Assembly (NCBI GenBank): GCA_037074615.1
Contig: CM073527.1
Coordinates: forward strand, 28,396,848 to 28,460,847
Length of the DNA: 64,000 nt
Reading direction: 5' to 3'
Source: Leucaena leucocephala
Lineage: Eukaryota; Streptophyta; Magnoliopsida; Fabales; Fabaceae
The position numbers and the translations under genes are program-made. Position 1 is the first letter of the stretch, and every line of letters starts with the position of its first letter. A model generated the notes under the pieces. It had not been told where the DNA came from. It ran no database searches and saw nothing but the letters and a program-made list of their open reading frames with translations. This document shows positions 48,991 to 62,500 of this stretch, piece after piece.

Positions 48991-50766
48991 TTCATATAAA
49001 CCAAACATGTACTTAGAAAAAAAAAGTTTATAAAAAAAATTAAAAGTAATTTTAGATAATTTTTTCTTTAAAATAGTTAATGAAAATAATTATAAATTAA
49101 TTAATATTTAAATAATTATTATAAAAAATAAAATAAAATATTTAACTATCACATCTTATCATTATCTCTTATCTCATCTCTACAATTTTATCTTTTTACT
49201 GATCATTTTTTTCTTTATTAATTGTAGGTAGATAGTCAACTTCTTTTGTATCTTCTATGAATGATAGCGACAATTAAGAAAATAGAGATAACAAAGACAA
49301 GTATAAATCTCTTCAATGATGTAAAGCACAGACATGATAGTAAAAGATGATGTTCAGATATCTATATTCTTCTATTGAAGAGAGAGAGAGAAGAGTTAAA
49401 AAAATAGAAGAGTAGTGACAAGGAAGTCTACATAGAAGTAGCAATACAAGATGTTGAACAGTAGACACAGAGCATAAGTGATGACTAAATATGGCGAAAA
49501 TAAGGCATGCAACCATATAAAAGATAGAAGAGTAGAAAAAATATAGATAAAATAATAATTATATAATGTATACATTATTTTTATATTTTAAAAACTATTT
49601 TTAAAAATTTATATAAAATTATATTTTAATTTATGAATTTCTTTAGATAAATGAGACTTTTATTTTAAACTTTATCAAAATCTTTTTTAGATAAATTAAA
49701 TTATTTATTTTAAATTTTTGTTAAACTGTAGTTTGAGTTAAATTTTTTTAAAATTATAGGTTGAGTTACCCCATCACAAGATGAAACTAATAATTCCCAT
49801 AATTCGTGTTTCCACTTTATATTTATGTTTTAAAGATGCACGTAATATTCTTCTAAATATTGAGACATAAACATATAATAATTAAATTATTTATTGTATT
49901 ATAAATTCATATTCTGGGTGTGGCCACAACTGGATAAAAATAGGCTCAGGGTCTGGGGTGGAAAGGAATGGGTAGGAGTGCCCATACAGGAAGGCGCCAA
50001 AAGCATTTCTTTTTTCCCACCTTTTTTAAATAGCAGAGGAGAAATTTTGTTAACACTTATCAGCTGTAAATGCAATTTCTTTATTTTAAAGAATGCATAA
50101 AATAGTCTTCTTCTTTTACTGTCACCAGCGCATTATAGCACACCACCCAACACAGAAAAGTGGAAAACTGTTGCCTCCACGAATCCACAAGAGGAAGCCG
50201 TGGATCTAAGCTCCCGATCTTCGCCTTCCCAGCCTTTCTTCCAACTTGTCTGGTTGATTTCCATAGTTTTATGTTCCGAACGGTATCTTCTTCTTCCTTT
50301 TCTTCGCCATAACTCCCTTATTTTCATCTTATATTGCCGTTATTTTTCTGAATTTTCTTCTTTCCTCTCACAATCTGATTTAAGAGTAACTGAGGCTTCA
50401 AGCGCCAGTTTTCGTCCATTGCTTTTCGATACTTGGATCAGTTTCTTTGGCGTTTGACTTTCTCGGTTTGAGATCTACGAGTCGTTTTAGTTAGGTGTTT
50501 ATTTTGAATTTGCAAGAATGCGATTGCGACGAGGACTTTTTGATGAATTCATCTGATTGGAAGGATGGATCTTTCATCTTTGATAGAAAAAATGCATTGA
50601 TTTTTGCTGAATATGTTCGACTCAATTTTTCTGTTTGGGCTTTAGTTTCCATGTATGTACTCCAAGCTTCCCGCTGTTCTGATCCTATTTCAACGGTGTT
50701 TTTGCAGGTAAATGTGTAGTTTGCACAAGTTCCAAGAGCCAGGAAGTCGGTGAAATTTATTGGCTC
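48991..50766. other. Spacer with AT-rich repeats and GSK3 5' region
   Basis: 48991-49770 is AT-rich and partly resembles the inverted repeat arms to its left, possibly a third, more decayed copy. From about 50150 the composition rises and becomes CT-rich, as in a plant 5' UTR. A 5' UTR intron of the kinase gene probably runs from about 50281 to an acceptor at 50706-50707, just upstream of the start codon. Confidence 0.45.
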
Positions 50767-53700
50767 ATGGCGTCGGTTGGTGTAGCACCAACGTCAGGGG
50801 TAAGAGAACCCACCGTTCATACAGGAGGTGTTGATAGACTGCCTGAGGAGATGAACGATATGAAAATTAGGGACGATAAAGTATGTCAGCCAGAGTCTCT
50901 GTTTGCTAACTTTTCTTTCTTTTTTTCCCTCTTTCTTTACGATTCAATTATCTTTTGGTCCTTTTGACTACTAGTTCCGGACCCAGCTTCTCATAGCTTG
51001 TTTTTCTCGCAGGAAATGGAAGCCACAGTTGTTGATGGTAACGGAACGGAGACCGGTCACATTATTGTCACAACCATCGGGGGTAGAAATGGCCAGCCAA
51101 AGCAGGTATGCCTTTGTTTTTTAATACTATACAATATGCTGCTGAAGATAATATGACTCCTGGCCCTGTCTCGACTGATGTAATACATACTGTTGGTGGA
51201 CGTTAAGGAACAATTGATGCTCCAGTTTGATATATTCATTGTGTATAGATGTCTCCTTTCTCCAGTAGCTTCACTGATTATGGATTTTGTGATTTTGAAA
51301 TGATAATAACTATAAATATCCGAAGTCATCTTCTAAGAAAATATAGATATTTTGCCAGCTCTACACCCGCCTTGTAACTCTATCCAGTGAGTAGCATAAC
51401 ATAACTATTGGCTGTATTCAACGTGTCTGCGCCGTATGATGGTAGATATGTCATTTAATTGGTTTCTAATTGATGAAGTCCTACAATATATGATTGAATA
51501 AGATGTGAAAGTTATAGTGGATGCATCTCCTAACGAACCTCGTTTCTGATTTTTTTGGGTCTATTTTTATGCTTTTCACTATTTTTTTTATGAACGCTGT
51601 TCACTAATTTTACATCGGTATGTTTTAGACGATAAGCTATATGGCAGAGCGTGTTGTTGGGCATGGATCATTTGGAGTTGTCTTTCAGGTACTGCTTCAT
51701 GTCAAATGACTGGATATTTTCGTTCTTGTATTGATTTGGTCTTTTTCAAAGTTCATTTTGTTTTGTACTTTTTTTGGGTATAACTTACAGGCCAAGTGCT
51801 TGGAGACTGGTGAAACGGTTGCTATCAAAAAGGTTCTTCAAGACAAAAGGTACAAGAACAGGGAGCTGCAAACAATGCGTCTCCTTGACCACCCAAATGT
51901 TGTCTCTTTGAAGCATTGCTTTTTTTCAACAACTGAAAAGGATGAATTATACCTTAATCTGGTACTCGAGTATGTTCCTGAAACTGTTCATCGTGTGATC
52001 AAACATTACAACAAGCTGAATCAAAGGATGCCGTTGATATATGTTAAACTCTACACATACCAGGTATATTATAAAAAATTGTTAGTCTTGTCAAATGTAG
52101 GAATATTAGGGTTTGTCCTATTTATATTAACCTTTCATTTTGCTGAAATTGTGCTAAATTTCTTGATGCATTGCAGATATTTAGGGCATTATCTTATATT
52201 CATCGATGTATTGGAGTCTGTCATCGGGATATCAAACCCCAAAATCTTTTGGTATGTTCTTTGATTTATATTGCATATATTCTCTTGACCAGTTTCACAT
52301 TACATATATTGTTCAAGAGGCCAAGAGATGGTTATTTGTTCTGATGGGAAGAAGATAGTTATTTGTTGGTTCGAACTATTAAGGCTTTCTTGTTAGATTA
52401 TACTGATTGAAGGTTTCTTTTCTGTGCAGGTCAATCCTCACACCCACCAGGTTAAATTATGTGACTTTGGGAGTGCAAAAGTGTTGGTATGTTCCATATA
52501 CATTTGTGTATTTGTGCTTTTTCCTTCCTTCCTCTTGGGCTTTCAGTTTTCATTGGTTGGATAGTTGTTAACCTCGATGCTTTACTTTATTTGGATTGAT
52601 ATTTGATAGGTAAAAGGGGAACCAAATATTTCATATATATGCTCTAGATATTATAGAGCTCCTGAGCTTATATTTGGAGCAACTGAGTATACTTCAGCCA
52701 TTGACATCTGGTCTGCTGGTTGCGTTTTGGCTGAGTTGCTTCTTGGACAGGTTGGTATCTGCTGATGTGATCTCTTGTAATTTGTGATATATATATATAT
52801 ATATATATATATGAGTACCTAAAACAGAAGATTGCAACTGTTTTATATTTTGTTTCAGCCTTTATTTCCTGGTGAGAGCGGAGTTGATCAGCTTGTTGAG
52901 ATCATCAAGGTAATCCATCACTGACAATGGTATTCTTACTTGGACTTGCTTTTGTGCAATTAAGCTGTGAATGTTGAACTTTACTTTTGCTATAACTTTC
53001 TGGAGTAGATGACTTGTAAACTCAAGCTATAGAAGATTGAGATGCATTGATGTTTTTCAATAATTCTTTTGGTAGACGGCCAAGGACAGTTTTTTTTAAT
53101 ATATATATAAAGGGCTTTGTTTGATTACTTATTAATTTGATGAGGTATCCTTGCTTCTTTATACAGTGGCAGGATCTTTTCTTTTAACATTTTTTCTTGC
53201 TTGTTGATTGTTTTGATAGGTTTTGGGCACTCCAACAAGGGAAGAGATTAAGTGCATGAATCCTAACTATACAGAATTTAAATTCCCTCAGATAAAAGCT
53301 CATCCGTGGCACAAGGTATGTGTATTGCTAGTTTATCTAAGGGTATTTCATGGTCATTTTTAAACATGCAATTATTTGCCGATGACCTATTACTGATCAC
53401 ATTGCTAAAATATTTATTAATTTGCTCTTTCCAGATTTTCCATAAGCGTATGCCTCCAGAAGCTGTTGATTTGGTTTCTAGACTACTACAATACTCCCCT
53501 AATCTACGGTGCACAGCTGTGAGTATATGGCTTTTTAGTTGACCCAATTTTCCCCCAAAAGCGTGCTTTCCTGCTTTATGTAACGTTTCTGCTAGGATAT
53601 GGGGCAGCTCTTAGGTTTATCATTATTGATTTTTTTAGCCTATAGGGTTTTATGCGCGCGATTTATGTTTTTTTCTTTGATACAGTTAGATGCCTTGACC

Positions 53701-53961
53701 CATCCTTTCTTTGATGAACTCCGTGATCCAAATACTCGGTTGCCAAATGGACGTTTCCTTCCGCCACTATTCAACTTCAAATCTCATGGTATGATACTGC
53801 AATTGTGTTTATGAAACTCTTCGTTGCGGTCAATTATTATAACTGACCTTTTGGGATGTCATTGTTCCTTTGTATCAGAACTGAAGGGAGTTCCAGCAGA
53901 GATTCTCGTAAAATTGATTCCAGAGCATGCGAGGAAGCAATGCCCGTTTCTTGGGTTGTGA
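50767..53961 (+). CDS. GSK3/shaggy-related protein kinase, clade I (alpha/gamma/epsilon)
   Basis: Twelve coding exons: 50767-50880, 51013-51105, 51629-51688, 51791-52063, 52177-52251, 52430-52486, 52610-52750, 52859-52909, 53220-53315, 53435-53518, 53686-53788 and 53879-53961. They give 409 residues. A Ser/Thr kinase of the plant GSK3 family, acting in brassinosteroid, stress and developmental signalling. Features: Gly loop GHGSFG (80-85), Lys102 in VAIKK, the HRD motif with Asp198, DFG at 217-219, activation-loop Tyr233 in [13 protein letters not shown], and the TREE motif (294-297), which in BIN2 is linked to protein stability and brassinosteroid control. The N-terminus [11 protein letters not shown] and [20 protein letters not shown] and the end [16 protein letters not shown] match the SK11/SK12/SK13 (alpha/gamma/epsilon) group and not the BIN2 group. 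All splice sites are GT-AG and the gene is intact. An AT repeat lies in one intron (52787-52812). Confidence 0.97.
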
Positions 53962-55038
53962 AATGTAACAAACATGAAAGATGTTTCCATGTGAAATCTA
54001 CGTGTTTCCTTTACTGATGATTTTTGTTCCCCTTGGCACTTGTGTACTTTATTGTACAACCTTGCCCTGTAAAAGCCAGATATATATATATGGTAATGTT
54101 ACCCAAGCCTCGATGGGTTTTCCGAACACCCTGTTTCCTGTATCGCCAAACAGATTCTAACATTCGATAGAGGACAATATCCGCAGTTGTCTGAATGCTA
54201 TATGGGATATTTGTGTTACTGGCAACAATGATGGGTGGATGGCTAATTTAGTAGTGCGCTGTATGGTGGTTAGCGGCTGTCGTCGTGTTTCATATGGAAT
54301 TGGGTGTGCCTGCGTGCGTTTGTTTTCCTGTTACCTTTCTTACTTACTCGTCTATAAATCTATTCGTTCAATTACATCTTGTCCCTTCTGATTGGAATTA
54401 TTATTTGTTCCTCAGCTGATCTCTTGTTCGTGTTCATATGGTCTACATAATGACGTCTTTACTAAATTAACGTTATTGCTTATAATTTCACTCTTATTCT
54501 ACTGATCCTGTGTATATTGACTTTATCATGCATCATGTCACTATCTGTCCTGCCATTACCGTATATAATTCTGCCATGGATAGTTTCTTTTTCTCCCACC
54601 AAGTAAATATTCCATTGTAGTGGTGAACTATCAGAATAAATTTGATGGTTCGAATTTGATAATTTGTAAAAACTAAATTAATTTGGATCATTAAAATGGT
54701 GAAGGAAACCGAAAGGTTTTCCTATTAGCCTCGGAGCAGTTTGCTTCTTATGAGCAACATTATCTCTTTCAACTTTTATAACATTCAATAAGCGGATATG
54801 ATTCATTTATAAAGAAACGCAAACAATGCAACAAGGGAACAACAGCCTTAAGGAAAATGAACACTTATTCAGGGTAAAACAGATGAGGACTGTCTAGACA
54901 AATTGTTGAACCCTTGAGAAACATTAGCCATGAAAGCAAATGCCTCTGATACATCTGCCATTTTCCTTAAACTGATCAAATTTAAATATATGATAATGTC
55001 TTCAGTGGAGGTACATTCATCCCACTTTCAGAATGGTG
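53962..55038. other. Spacer between convergent kinase and peptidase genes
   Basis: Holds both 3' UTRs. No other gene recognised. Confidence 0.55.
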
Positions 55039-56414
55039 CTAACATACAGAGACAAGTACCTCTAACAAGGAAGAAATGAATTGCATTTGAGTGTCTTCAT
55101 CTATTGTCAAGAAGAGAGGGGCGTGCACAAAGAGGGATTTGATGCCATTCTGTTCGGCAAAGCGCAGGGAATGGTAGTAAACATAATTGCACACAAATCT
55201 ACCAGCGTCATCAGATGTCATGACATCGTAACCTTTCTTTGCCAATTCCTTGGTAATCTCCTCTACTGGAAGGCAAGTCTGCATAAAGTTCACCTCAAAA
55301 TCATATCGCAGTTTTCCACGTAAGAAAAATCATATGCATTACTTACGAAAGGGATGCAGATATAAATACTTGCAACTTCAGCCAGGACAATGATAGAACA
55401 AGAGTATGAATTCATTAACACAGGGTAAGAAAAATCATATTATTTGATATACCTGGCGTGCTCGTGAAATTCCACCATCTGATGGAACAATGGGGACTTT
55501 CTGCAACAGGCAAAATGTAGAAAATTTAGTGAATGACAACCTAATCAAACAATATCCGTTTGAAAGGCTTAATGAAAGCCAATTTAACACGTGTCCCAAA
55601 TGTTCCAAACTAACCTGGGGCTTCCATCCCATTTCATCCGGGCAACGGAAAGTAGCCTCATTGACAGCTTGGTGCTCTACAGCAAACCTTGTCGCACCAC
55701 TGTTAACCCCTAGATGCAGCTTAATAACCAAAATCATATATATTCAGAAAATGAAGCACTGGGGTTTAATCAAAGTCAAGTCATCAACTAGTTATCTTTT
55801 CTGGAAATGGTTCGTACGTCGCATAATTCAGTTCTCAGCGCATCACACAAATACCATTTCAGCCAAAAAAATTAGCTGAGCAGACTTTGATAGAGCAGCG
55901 GTGACATGGAGCTCTCTGTGATGATGTCAACCCCGCTTAATTTGAAAGCAATAAAAGGTTCCTCTACTTTTATTGTGCTGGATTGATCTCTTTACCATAT
56001 TAGATGATATCTTAGTCACAATTTTTCACCAGATAACATAATTACCAGAACAAGATTCAATGAGAAACTCAATGAGTATAAATATGGAAGTGAATCAATA
56101 AACATGACTGATTCAATAAATTTATGTGGGCAACTCACCCAAATGACTCTTTTGGAATTTGAAGATTCAGAGTTCTTGGCACTAATGGCAGATTGCAAGG
56201 TCTGGTACAAGGCAACAAGTGCTCCTTGACCAGCAGTTTCAAGAATGTTGCAGCTCCCAATATTTAAACCTTTGGGCAAACCCTTCTTCTTCATATATTC
56301 TGTCAAATTATTGACAATGGTCTCTGTTGGATTCTCTGAAACTCCATGGAATCTTTTAAAACCTGTTATATGAATTGTTACTGGTGCTGGAGGTGGAGGG
56401 CATTCGGACCCCAT
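55039..56414 (-). CDS. Pyroglutamyl peptidase I (peptidase family C15)
   Basis: Four minus-strand exons, 56414-56139, 55719-55615, 55500-55453 and 55278-55039, give 222 residues, the usual length for the plant enzyme. It removes N-terminal pyroglutamate from peptides, probably in the cytosol, as there is no signal peptide. Visible parts: an N-terminal ITGFKRFHGVSENPTE segment, LHLGVNSGATRFAVEHQAVN with likely catalytic Glu107, the Cys motif SDDAGRFVCNYVYYHSL with Cys173, and the His motif LFVHAPLF with His195. These are the Glu/Cys/His triad in the family order. The final codons LLEVLVSVC end at the stop and fit the family C-terminus. The first exon encodes a poly-Pro run (CPPPPAP) near the N-terminus. 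The gene looks intact. Confidence 0.94.
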
Positions 56415-59400
56415 TTGCCAACTTCCGTGAAGATGTAATGTTTATTGCTCCAAGCACAAGAGTTATCTGCACCAAATGACGAGTAATTTTCAGTTAGTAA
56501 GGCCCAGAATTGAACTGTTTATCGTCTATCAGGTACCTAGAAATCACATCATAGTCCTTAATCCCGCCCATCAATTATCATTTTTAAATGCTACAAAAGA
56601 AATTGGGTTTATATAGAAATTCTCCTTCAAGTTGTGTGCCCTTCATCATTTTATAACGACATCTAATAAACATTGATTAAATCGAAAGGGTAGATATTAT
56701 CCCTCATAAATCAAATCAAATCGGAGAAGGTGGTTTAAAGGGAAACTGCGAACGATTTATCGAAGAAAATCAAACTGTCAGTTACGGAAGCGCGAACGAA
56801 AAAGTGGGTCGTGACATAATCTCGCAAATTGAATAAGTCGAGAGCTTGATTTCAACAACTATAGCAGAGAATCCAGTCTCAAGAAATTGTACAAAAAGGA
56901 CGATCGTATTTCAGAACATAGATACAGACACATTTGAGAGGATTCAAGAATTTTCAGGAGAAAAGAGAGACAGAAAACACCAGCGATTAATGTATACTGA
57001 ATTATGCAGTTAGCCGCAATAAACCCAAAGTTGAGATCAAAAAGCCGATCAGGCTCAGGAATGATCAAACATCCAGAAGAGCAATATCAAACAAAAAAAA
57101 GCCCATAATTATAACTAAGCATGTTTTATGAGAATAAAGAAATGAACTCGAGAGCCTTTGTGCTTACTAGTAATCTTCAATAAAAGAGATGACCCCCCCC
57201 CCCCCCCAGTCTTATCTTCAATAATAGTGAGTGACCTGAACCTTATAATAGAAGGTGGATTAGCATGTTCAATTGGCTCCTTGATCCAAATCTTATCTCT
57301 TTCAAAGCTTCAGGGGAACCTCTTCATATAATAATTAGAAAAAAACAAAAACGATGGACGGAGCAGAGCATTCCTTTTCTTGCTTTATAATATTTCAACG
57401 GAGTACTCCATCATCACGAAATTAAGCTAAGAATATAAAAATGTTGACGAATGCATTGATGGTGTTTTCGATTTGCAGGAGTCCACTTTTTCAAATAGAG
57501 ATTCAAAAGTAGCCTTCCACCTGTAAGAATCCAGAGCCACGAGAATTGGTAATTTCTTTTTTATTTTAACAATTGTTTTTGGCGGAATGCAGGAATAACT
57601 TTAAAGTATGAAAGAGGGTGCTTGGGCCATACTTTTGCGCTAAGTAACATCACAATGGAAACAGAGGACTGTCCTCTGATTCAGGGAAGCTTTTTTTGAG
57701 GGCTAAGACAGTTGATGGCGATGCTTGTTAACTTCATTTTCAAAGAGGGAATATTGTTGTAATTATCAGAGCATGTAAACCTACACTAAAAGAGCAAGTG
57801 CCTGAGGGGGGAAATGAAGTTTTCTGGTGATTGAAACTTAATTGCGAGGGGTCAAGCTGTTGTCAGAGATTAGGCTAAGAGCAACGATTTAATTATTGGC
57901 GTTAGGTGGTTGGTGGCGTGGGGGATGTTAGTGAAAGGTGATAATCTTAATTAGCATTATTTAATTTCCAATTGATTAATAGTTGCGTCCTTCCCCATCA
58001 CGCATCTTTCCAGCTTTCATCTATGGCAGGCAATGGCCATGGGGGATGAACAGCGGTGCAAACGGATAAAATAAAATTGAGGCATCAATCTTAACGGGAA
58101 AAAAAATATACTCTTAGTAATTAAAACAACGTGTATTTCTCATTTTTCAATAACAGCGTGACAAAGATGTAATTTTCATAATTGAACATCACGTGGTTCA
58201 ATTTGTTATTAGAAAGTTGAATTAAAATAATATTAGCATATAAAATTGTTGAAAATAACGTAGGATGGAGCCCATGGAAACACTAAAACTATATTTAGAT
58301 ATAAAAAAAATAAGAAAAAAATATAGGAGAGCGATTACAAATTTTTTTCCATAAAATAGTAAAATATTTATTATTTCTAAAAAAACTTTCTCCGAGTATC
58401 TATTCCTCTTTAATTTTTTCTGTCTAAATATAAAGTAAAAGTTAAAATAGAAAAAAGCATGTGTGATATTGGTAATGTAATTAGTTGTCATGAAATAAAA
58501 ATCACAACGTCTATAATACTCTTATGTCAAAATAATTTAAAATCAAATTACTTGATAAAAAAATATATTTCCATGGCTGAGATTCGGCTGGGAAGGAGAG
58601 ATGAGAACTGTAACGTCGTCGTTTCACGGTTAGTAGAAGGTCTAAGCCAAGCATAGGATTCGGGAAGCTTTTGTGTTGACTATGTGACTAATTGACTCTG
58701 GCTTTGTTTAGTTTAACATATAGGAGAATAGGTTAAATTAATTTAAAAGAGAGTAAAGAAAGATAAGGAAGATTAATAAATAATATTTTTTATTTAGTTC
58801 AAAAGGGAAGGGGAGGAAAGGGGAGGGGGTTAATTAAAAGTTGACAAAAATACTCTTATCTCTTTATTTAAATTTATTTATTCTTTATTTATAATATTCA
58901 TATTAAAATTATTATTTTTTAATTTATAAATTTTAAATTTTTTTATCTTATTTATATATATAATAAAAATAAAAAAATAAAAAATATGTTAAAATTTTAA
59001 TATTATTTTTTATTAATTTTATAATTATTATATATTTTAATATAATATATAAATAATTTATTATACTTATTAATTTTTATTATAATTATAATACAATTAC
59101 AGAAAAAATTAAATATAAAAAAATTAAAAATATAATTAAAATATTAAAAAAAAATTAGAAACATTTTAGTTAAAAAAAAATAAAAATTTTTCTCTCCCCC
59201 AACAATTTTTACTTTTAGAGGAGAGGTGAGGAGGGAGGGGACTACAAGGGCGGAGGAAATGGATTTGACACACGGCAACTATACAGAGGATCCCTGTTCC
59301 TCCAACAGACCTCAGTTCCAAGTGCTAGGTTTGCCACTGTCGTACACAATCCTTGTAGCAAAATCCCCTGGAAACTTCCCAACCCTACGATCAATAATCT

Positions 59401-59543
59401 GCGTCCCGGAATAACGATCAACGCTGTTTCTCCGTCTCCTGGGACCAAGAACTCCGATTGCGACCTTCTTCCATTTCAGTTCTTAGAATTGACGTGCGAA
59501 ATCTTAATGGAGGGGTTCCAAACTATTTAAAACTCGTCCAAAA
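56415..59543. other. Intergenic spacer with AT-rich element remnants
   Basis: Divergent promoter region between the peptidase gene and the G6PD4 pseudogene, about 3 kb. It contains 15 C at 57193-57207, a possible 149-bp MITE at 58288-58436 and very AT-rich sequence at 58850-59180. No gene recognised. Confidence 0.5.
58288..58436. mobile_element. Possible small MITE
   Basis: The left end ACTATATTTAGATATAAAAA and the right end read on the minus strand, ACTTTATATTTAGACAGAAA, form an imperfect inverted repeat around about 100 AT-rich bases. No clean target duplication, so low confidence. Confidence 0.35.
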
Positions 59544-62500
59544 ATGTCGGCCTTGTCCTTTTCTTCTGCCATGGTAACTTGCTCAGAATCTTCAATATCA
59601 AGACCGAAACATATTGGCTACGATGGTCTCAGAATGACAGTTCGTAGCTGTCCGGTGAGTTGATTCATTGGCTGCATGCTGCTTGTCTTATGATGTGGAA
59701 TAGGAAAACAAACTCTCTTGGTAGTAATCTGGTTGGACTTGGAAATCTGAAGCTCAATGTAAAAAATGAAGTGATTCAAAAAATGGAAGATAGTTTTTCC
59801 TGATTCTTTTTGTTCTAAATGTTGATGGTTTGTCAAATATTGGTGCCAGCAGTGAATTTCTCTTTTTGACCTTGTTAATTGCAGGCTGGAGCAAGCCACT
59901 TTCGTGGTCGTCTCAGACTAAATGGTAGAGACAAGAACATCTGCCGAAGATTTCGTGTTTTAAAATTATAGATACTTGAGGGGTTGAATTTTCATCTATA
60001 GAGTGAAAAATGTCCACCAGCTAAGGAGTCTAAGAGATCGAGAAGTCAAAATAGAAGTCAGTTCACCAATAACCTGGAAACAGGTTTTTCAAATGAAAAA
60101 AGACCAACTCCAGCTTCGCCCTCAAACCTTGATGTTTCTTATGGCCAGCCTTTACTTTACCAATTTTGGGAGTTCCCTTATTATCTCCACGGCATTTTGC
60201 GTCTCATAATTTGCTCGGAAACTTAATTTATTCAAAATTGAAGTTTCAGACTAGGCGGAAATAATTAAATAAATGAAGGAAAATGAATTAAAAGAATTGA
60301 TCATTCGTAAAACCACTTTTACAGTATCCATGCGTGCACATTGAAGTTTTTCAACCAACCTTCAGGATAATGTTTCTCCAGATACGGTCACGTCCACTGA
60401 ATCTCCACCTTTGCTGCATACAAGTTCCACCATTACTCCCCTTGATGTTAGTAGAGCACCCTCACTTTGCATTGCTGTTATAGGAGCTACTGGTGAGCTA
60501 GCAAGGGGGAAAATTTTTCCTGCATTATTTGCTCTGTACTATATAGTGGCTTCCTTCCTGAGGTACTGCAGCTTTTCTTTACTTTTAACTTGACAGTTCT
60601 TACTTCTTGTACATGCTTGTTGAAAGCTCACTTTATACATTGATACATGCTAAATATAAATGTTTTACATTGAGCAGATTCACTTTACAGAACTATGGTT
60701 TTATCGTAATTTGCTTTCCCACCTCAATTTCATTTAATATAATTTTTCATGTTACGGGATTCTTAGCCTTCTGGTATCATGTATTTTCCACATTAACATT
60801 TTCCCCTATATTAACTGATAACATTTGCCGATGTTCCACTTACTTACATCTTTACCTATGCTAAAATTTTCAAATATTTTTTTTTTTGGATTTACATTCC
60901 TATGTCTGCAGAATGTTGCTATTTTTGGATACTCAAGGAGAATATTACTGACAAAGACCTACAATCCATTATAGCTTCAACACTAACATGCTGGGTAGAT
61001 CATCAGTATGTTACTCTCATCACTTGCCCAAATTATTACCCTTTGTGCCCCGTTTCCAATTACAGGAAGAAATCATTTACATTTCATCTTAATCAATCAA
61101 CTCGAGAAACTAACTGCTTCCTCATGATTTGTTGTTATTCACTCCCAACTTTGAGCTCAAAATCTCTTGAAACGTTGACTTTTCATGTGAATTTCTGTAT
61201 TTGCATGATCAACCATCTCCTCAATCGCAATTATGGAAGAATGATGTCCATTTCCACTCATGCGCATTTCTACATTATGGGCCTAATCAATATTGTACTC
61301 CCTCTTGTCCTAATTATAAGAGCCAGTTGACTTTTTTGAATAGATTTAGGAAGCCAAATAAATCAGTTAATTATAATCAAATCCAACCCTCAAGATAAAT
61401 TTATATTATATACTTTTCAATCTATCCAAATTAATCAATTAGCTCTTATATTAGTCATAATTAATTGATTTATTTGGCTTTCTAGATCTATTCAAAAAAA
61501 TCGACTGGCTCTTATAATTAGGACTGGAGGTAGTAGGATATTTCTGTTAATCTAAATACAAAAAAAAATGTTAAGTGTGGGGACAAAATGGATTCTTTCC
61601 TTAGTAGAACACACTAGATCAATGGAGGTTATGACAATAAACATGGGATGTCCAAGTTGAATGAGCGTATGATGCAGATTGAGGTAATTCAGAATAAATC
61701 CAACTCGTGTGTGTGTGGGCAAGCGTGTGTGTTGAAAAAGTGAATTTCTTCTCGAATGCATTATTGTCTGATGCCCGTTTTGGCAACTGATTTTGTAGCA
61801 GCTTATTGTGTACTACAGGGGGCGAACAAAGCAAACAGGATCTTTTACCTTTCTGTGCCACAAGAAGCACTTCTGAATGTTGCATCGTGTCTTGCAAGCT
61901 GTGCTCAGACCCAGAAGGGCTGGAATCGTGTTATAATTGAAAAACCATTTGGATTTGATGCACTCTCTTCTCATAGGTTGACACAATCTCTTTCCAAGTT
62001 TCAGGAAAACCAATTATACAGGTGTTTATATCATGCACTCGTCCTTCTCCCTCGCTAACACATCAGCTGATGCACACTCAGAATTATTGACAAATAATTT
62101 ATGACTGAGATCATTATGTTGTCAGGATTGATCATCTTTTAGGGAGGAATCTTATTGAAAACCTCACGGTTCTAAGGTTTTCATATCTAGTCTTTGAGCC
62201 ATTGTGGAGCCGCACGTATATACATAATGTACAGGTAACTCTTGTTAAAGTTTAATCTGATTAGTTCTTGGTACAACGCTCTGCTAGTTAGTAATATTAT
62301 ATTGCTTCGATTAAATTTATTGCAAGTCATTTTATCATAGGATTTGGCCACGCAGCCTGGAAGTTAAAGTTTGAGTAAATTCAAGTAGCTAATGTGGGTA
62401 CTAAATATGCATAATGAACTTTTCCACCACAGGTAAATCGCACGTTTGACATCAACCAAATCCCCCAAGCAGGTACTTTGGAAATTATGGGATTATTCGT

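Noticed and set aside
57193..57207. Poly-C runs (also 46369-46382) as functional sites
   Set aside because: Homopolymers of this size are common slippage products and sequencing trouble spots; no other signal nearby.
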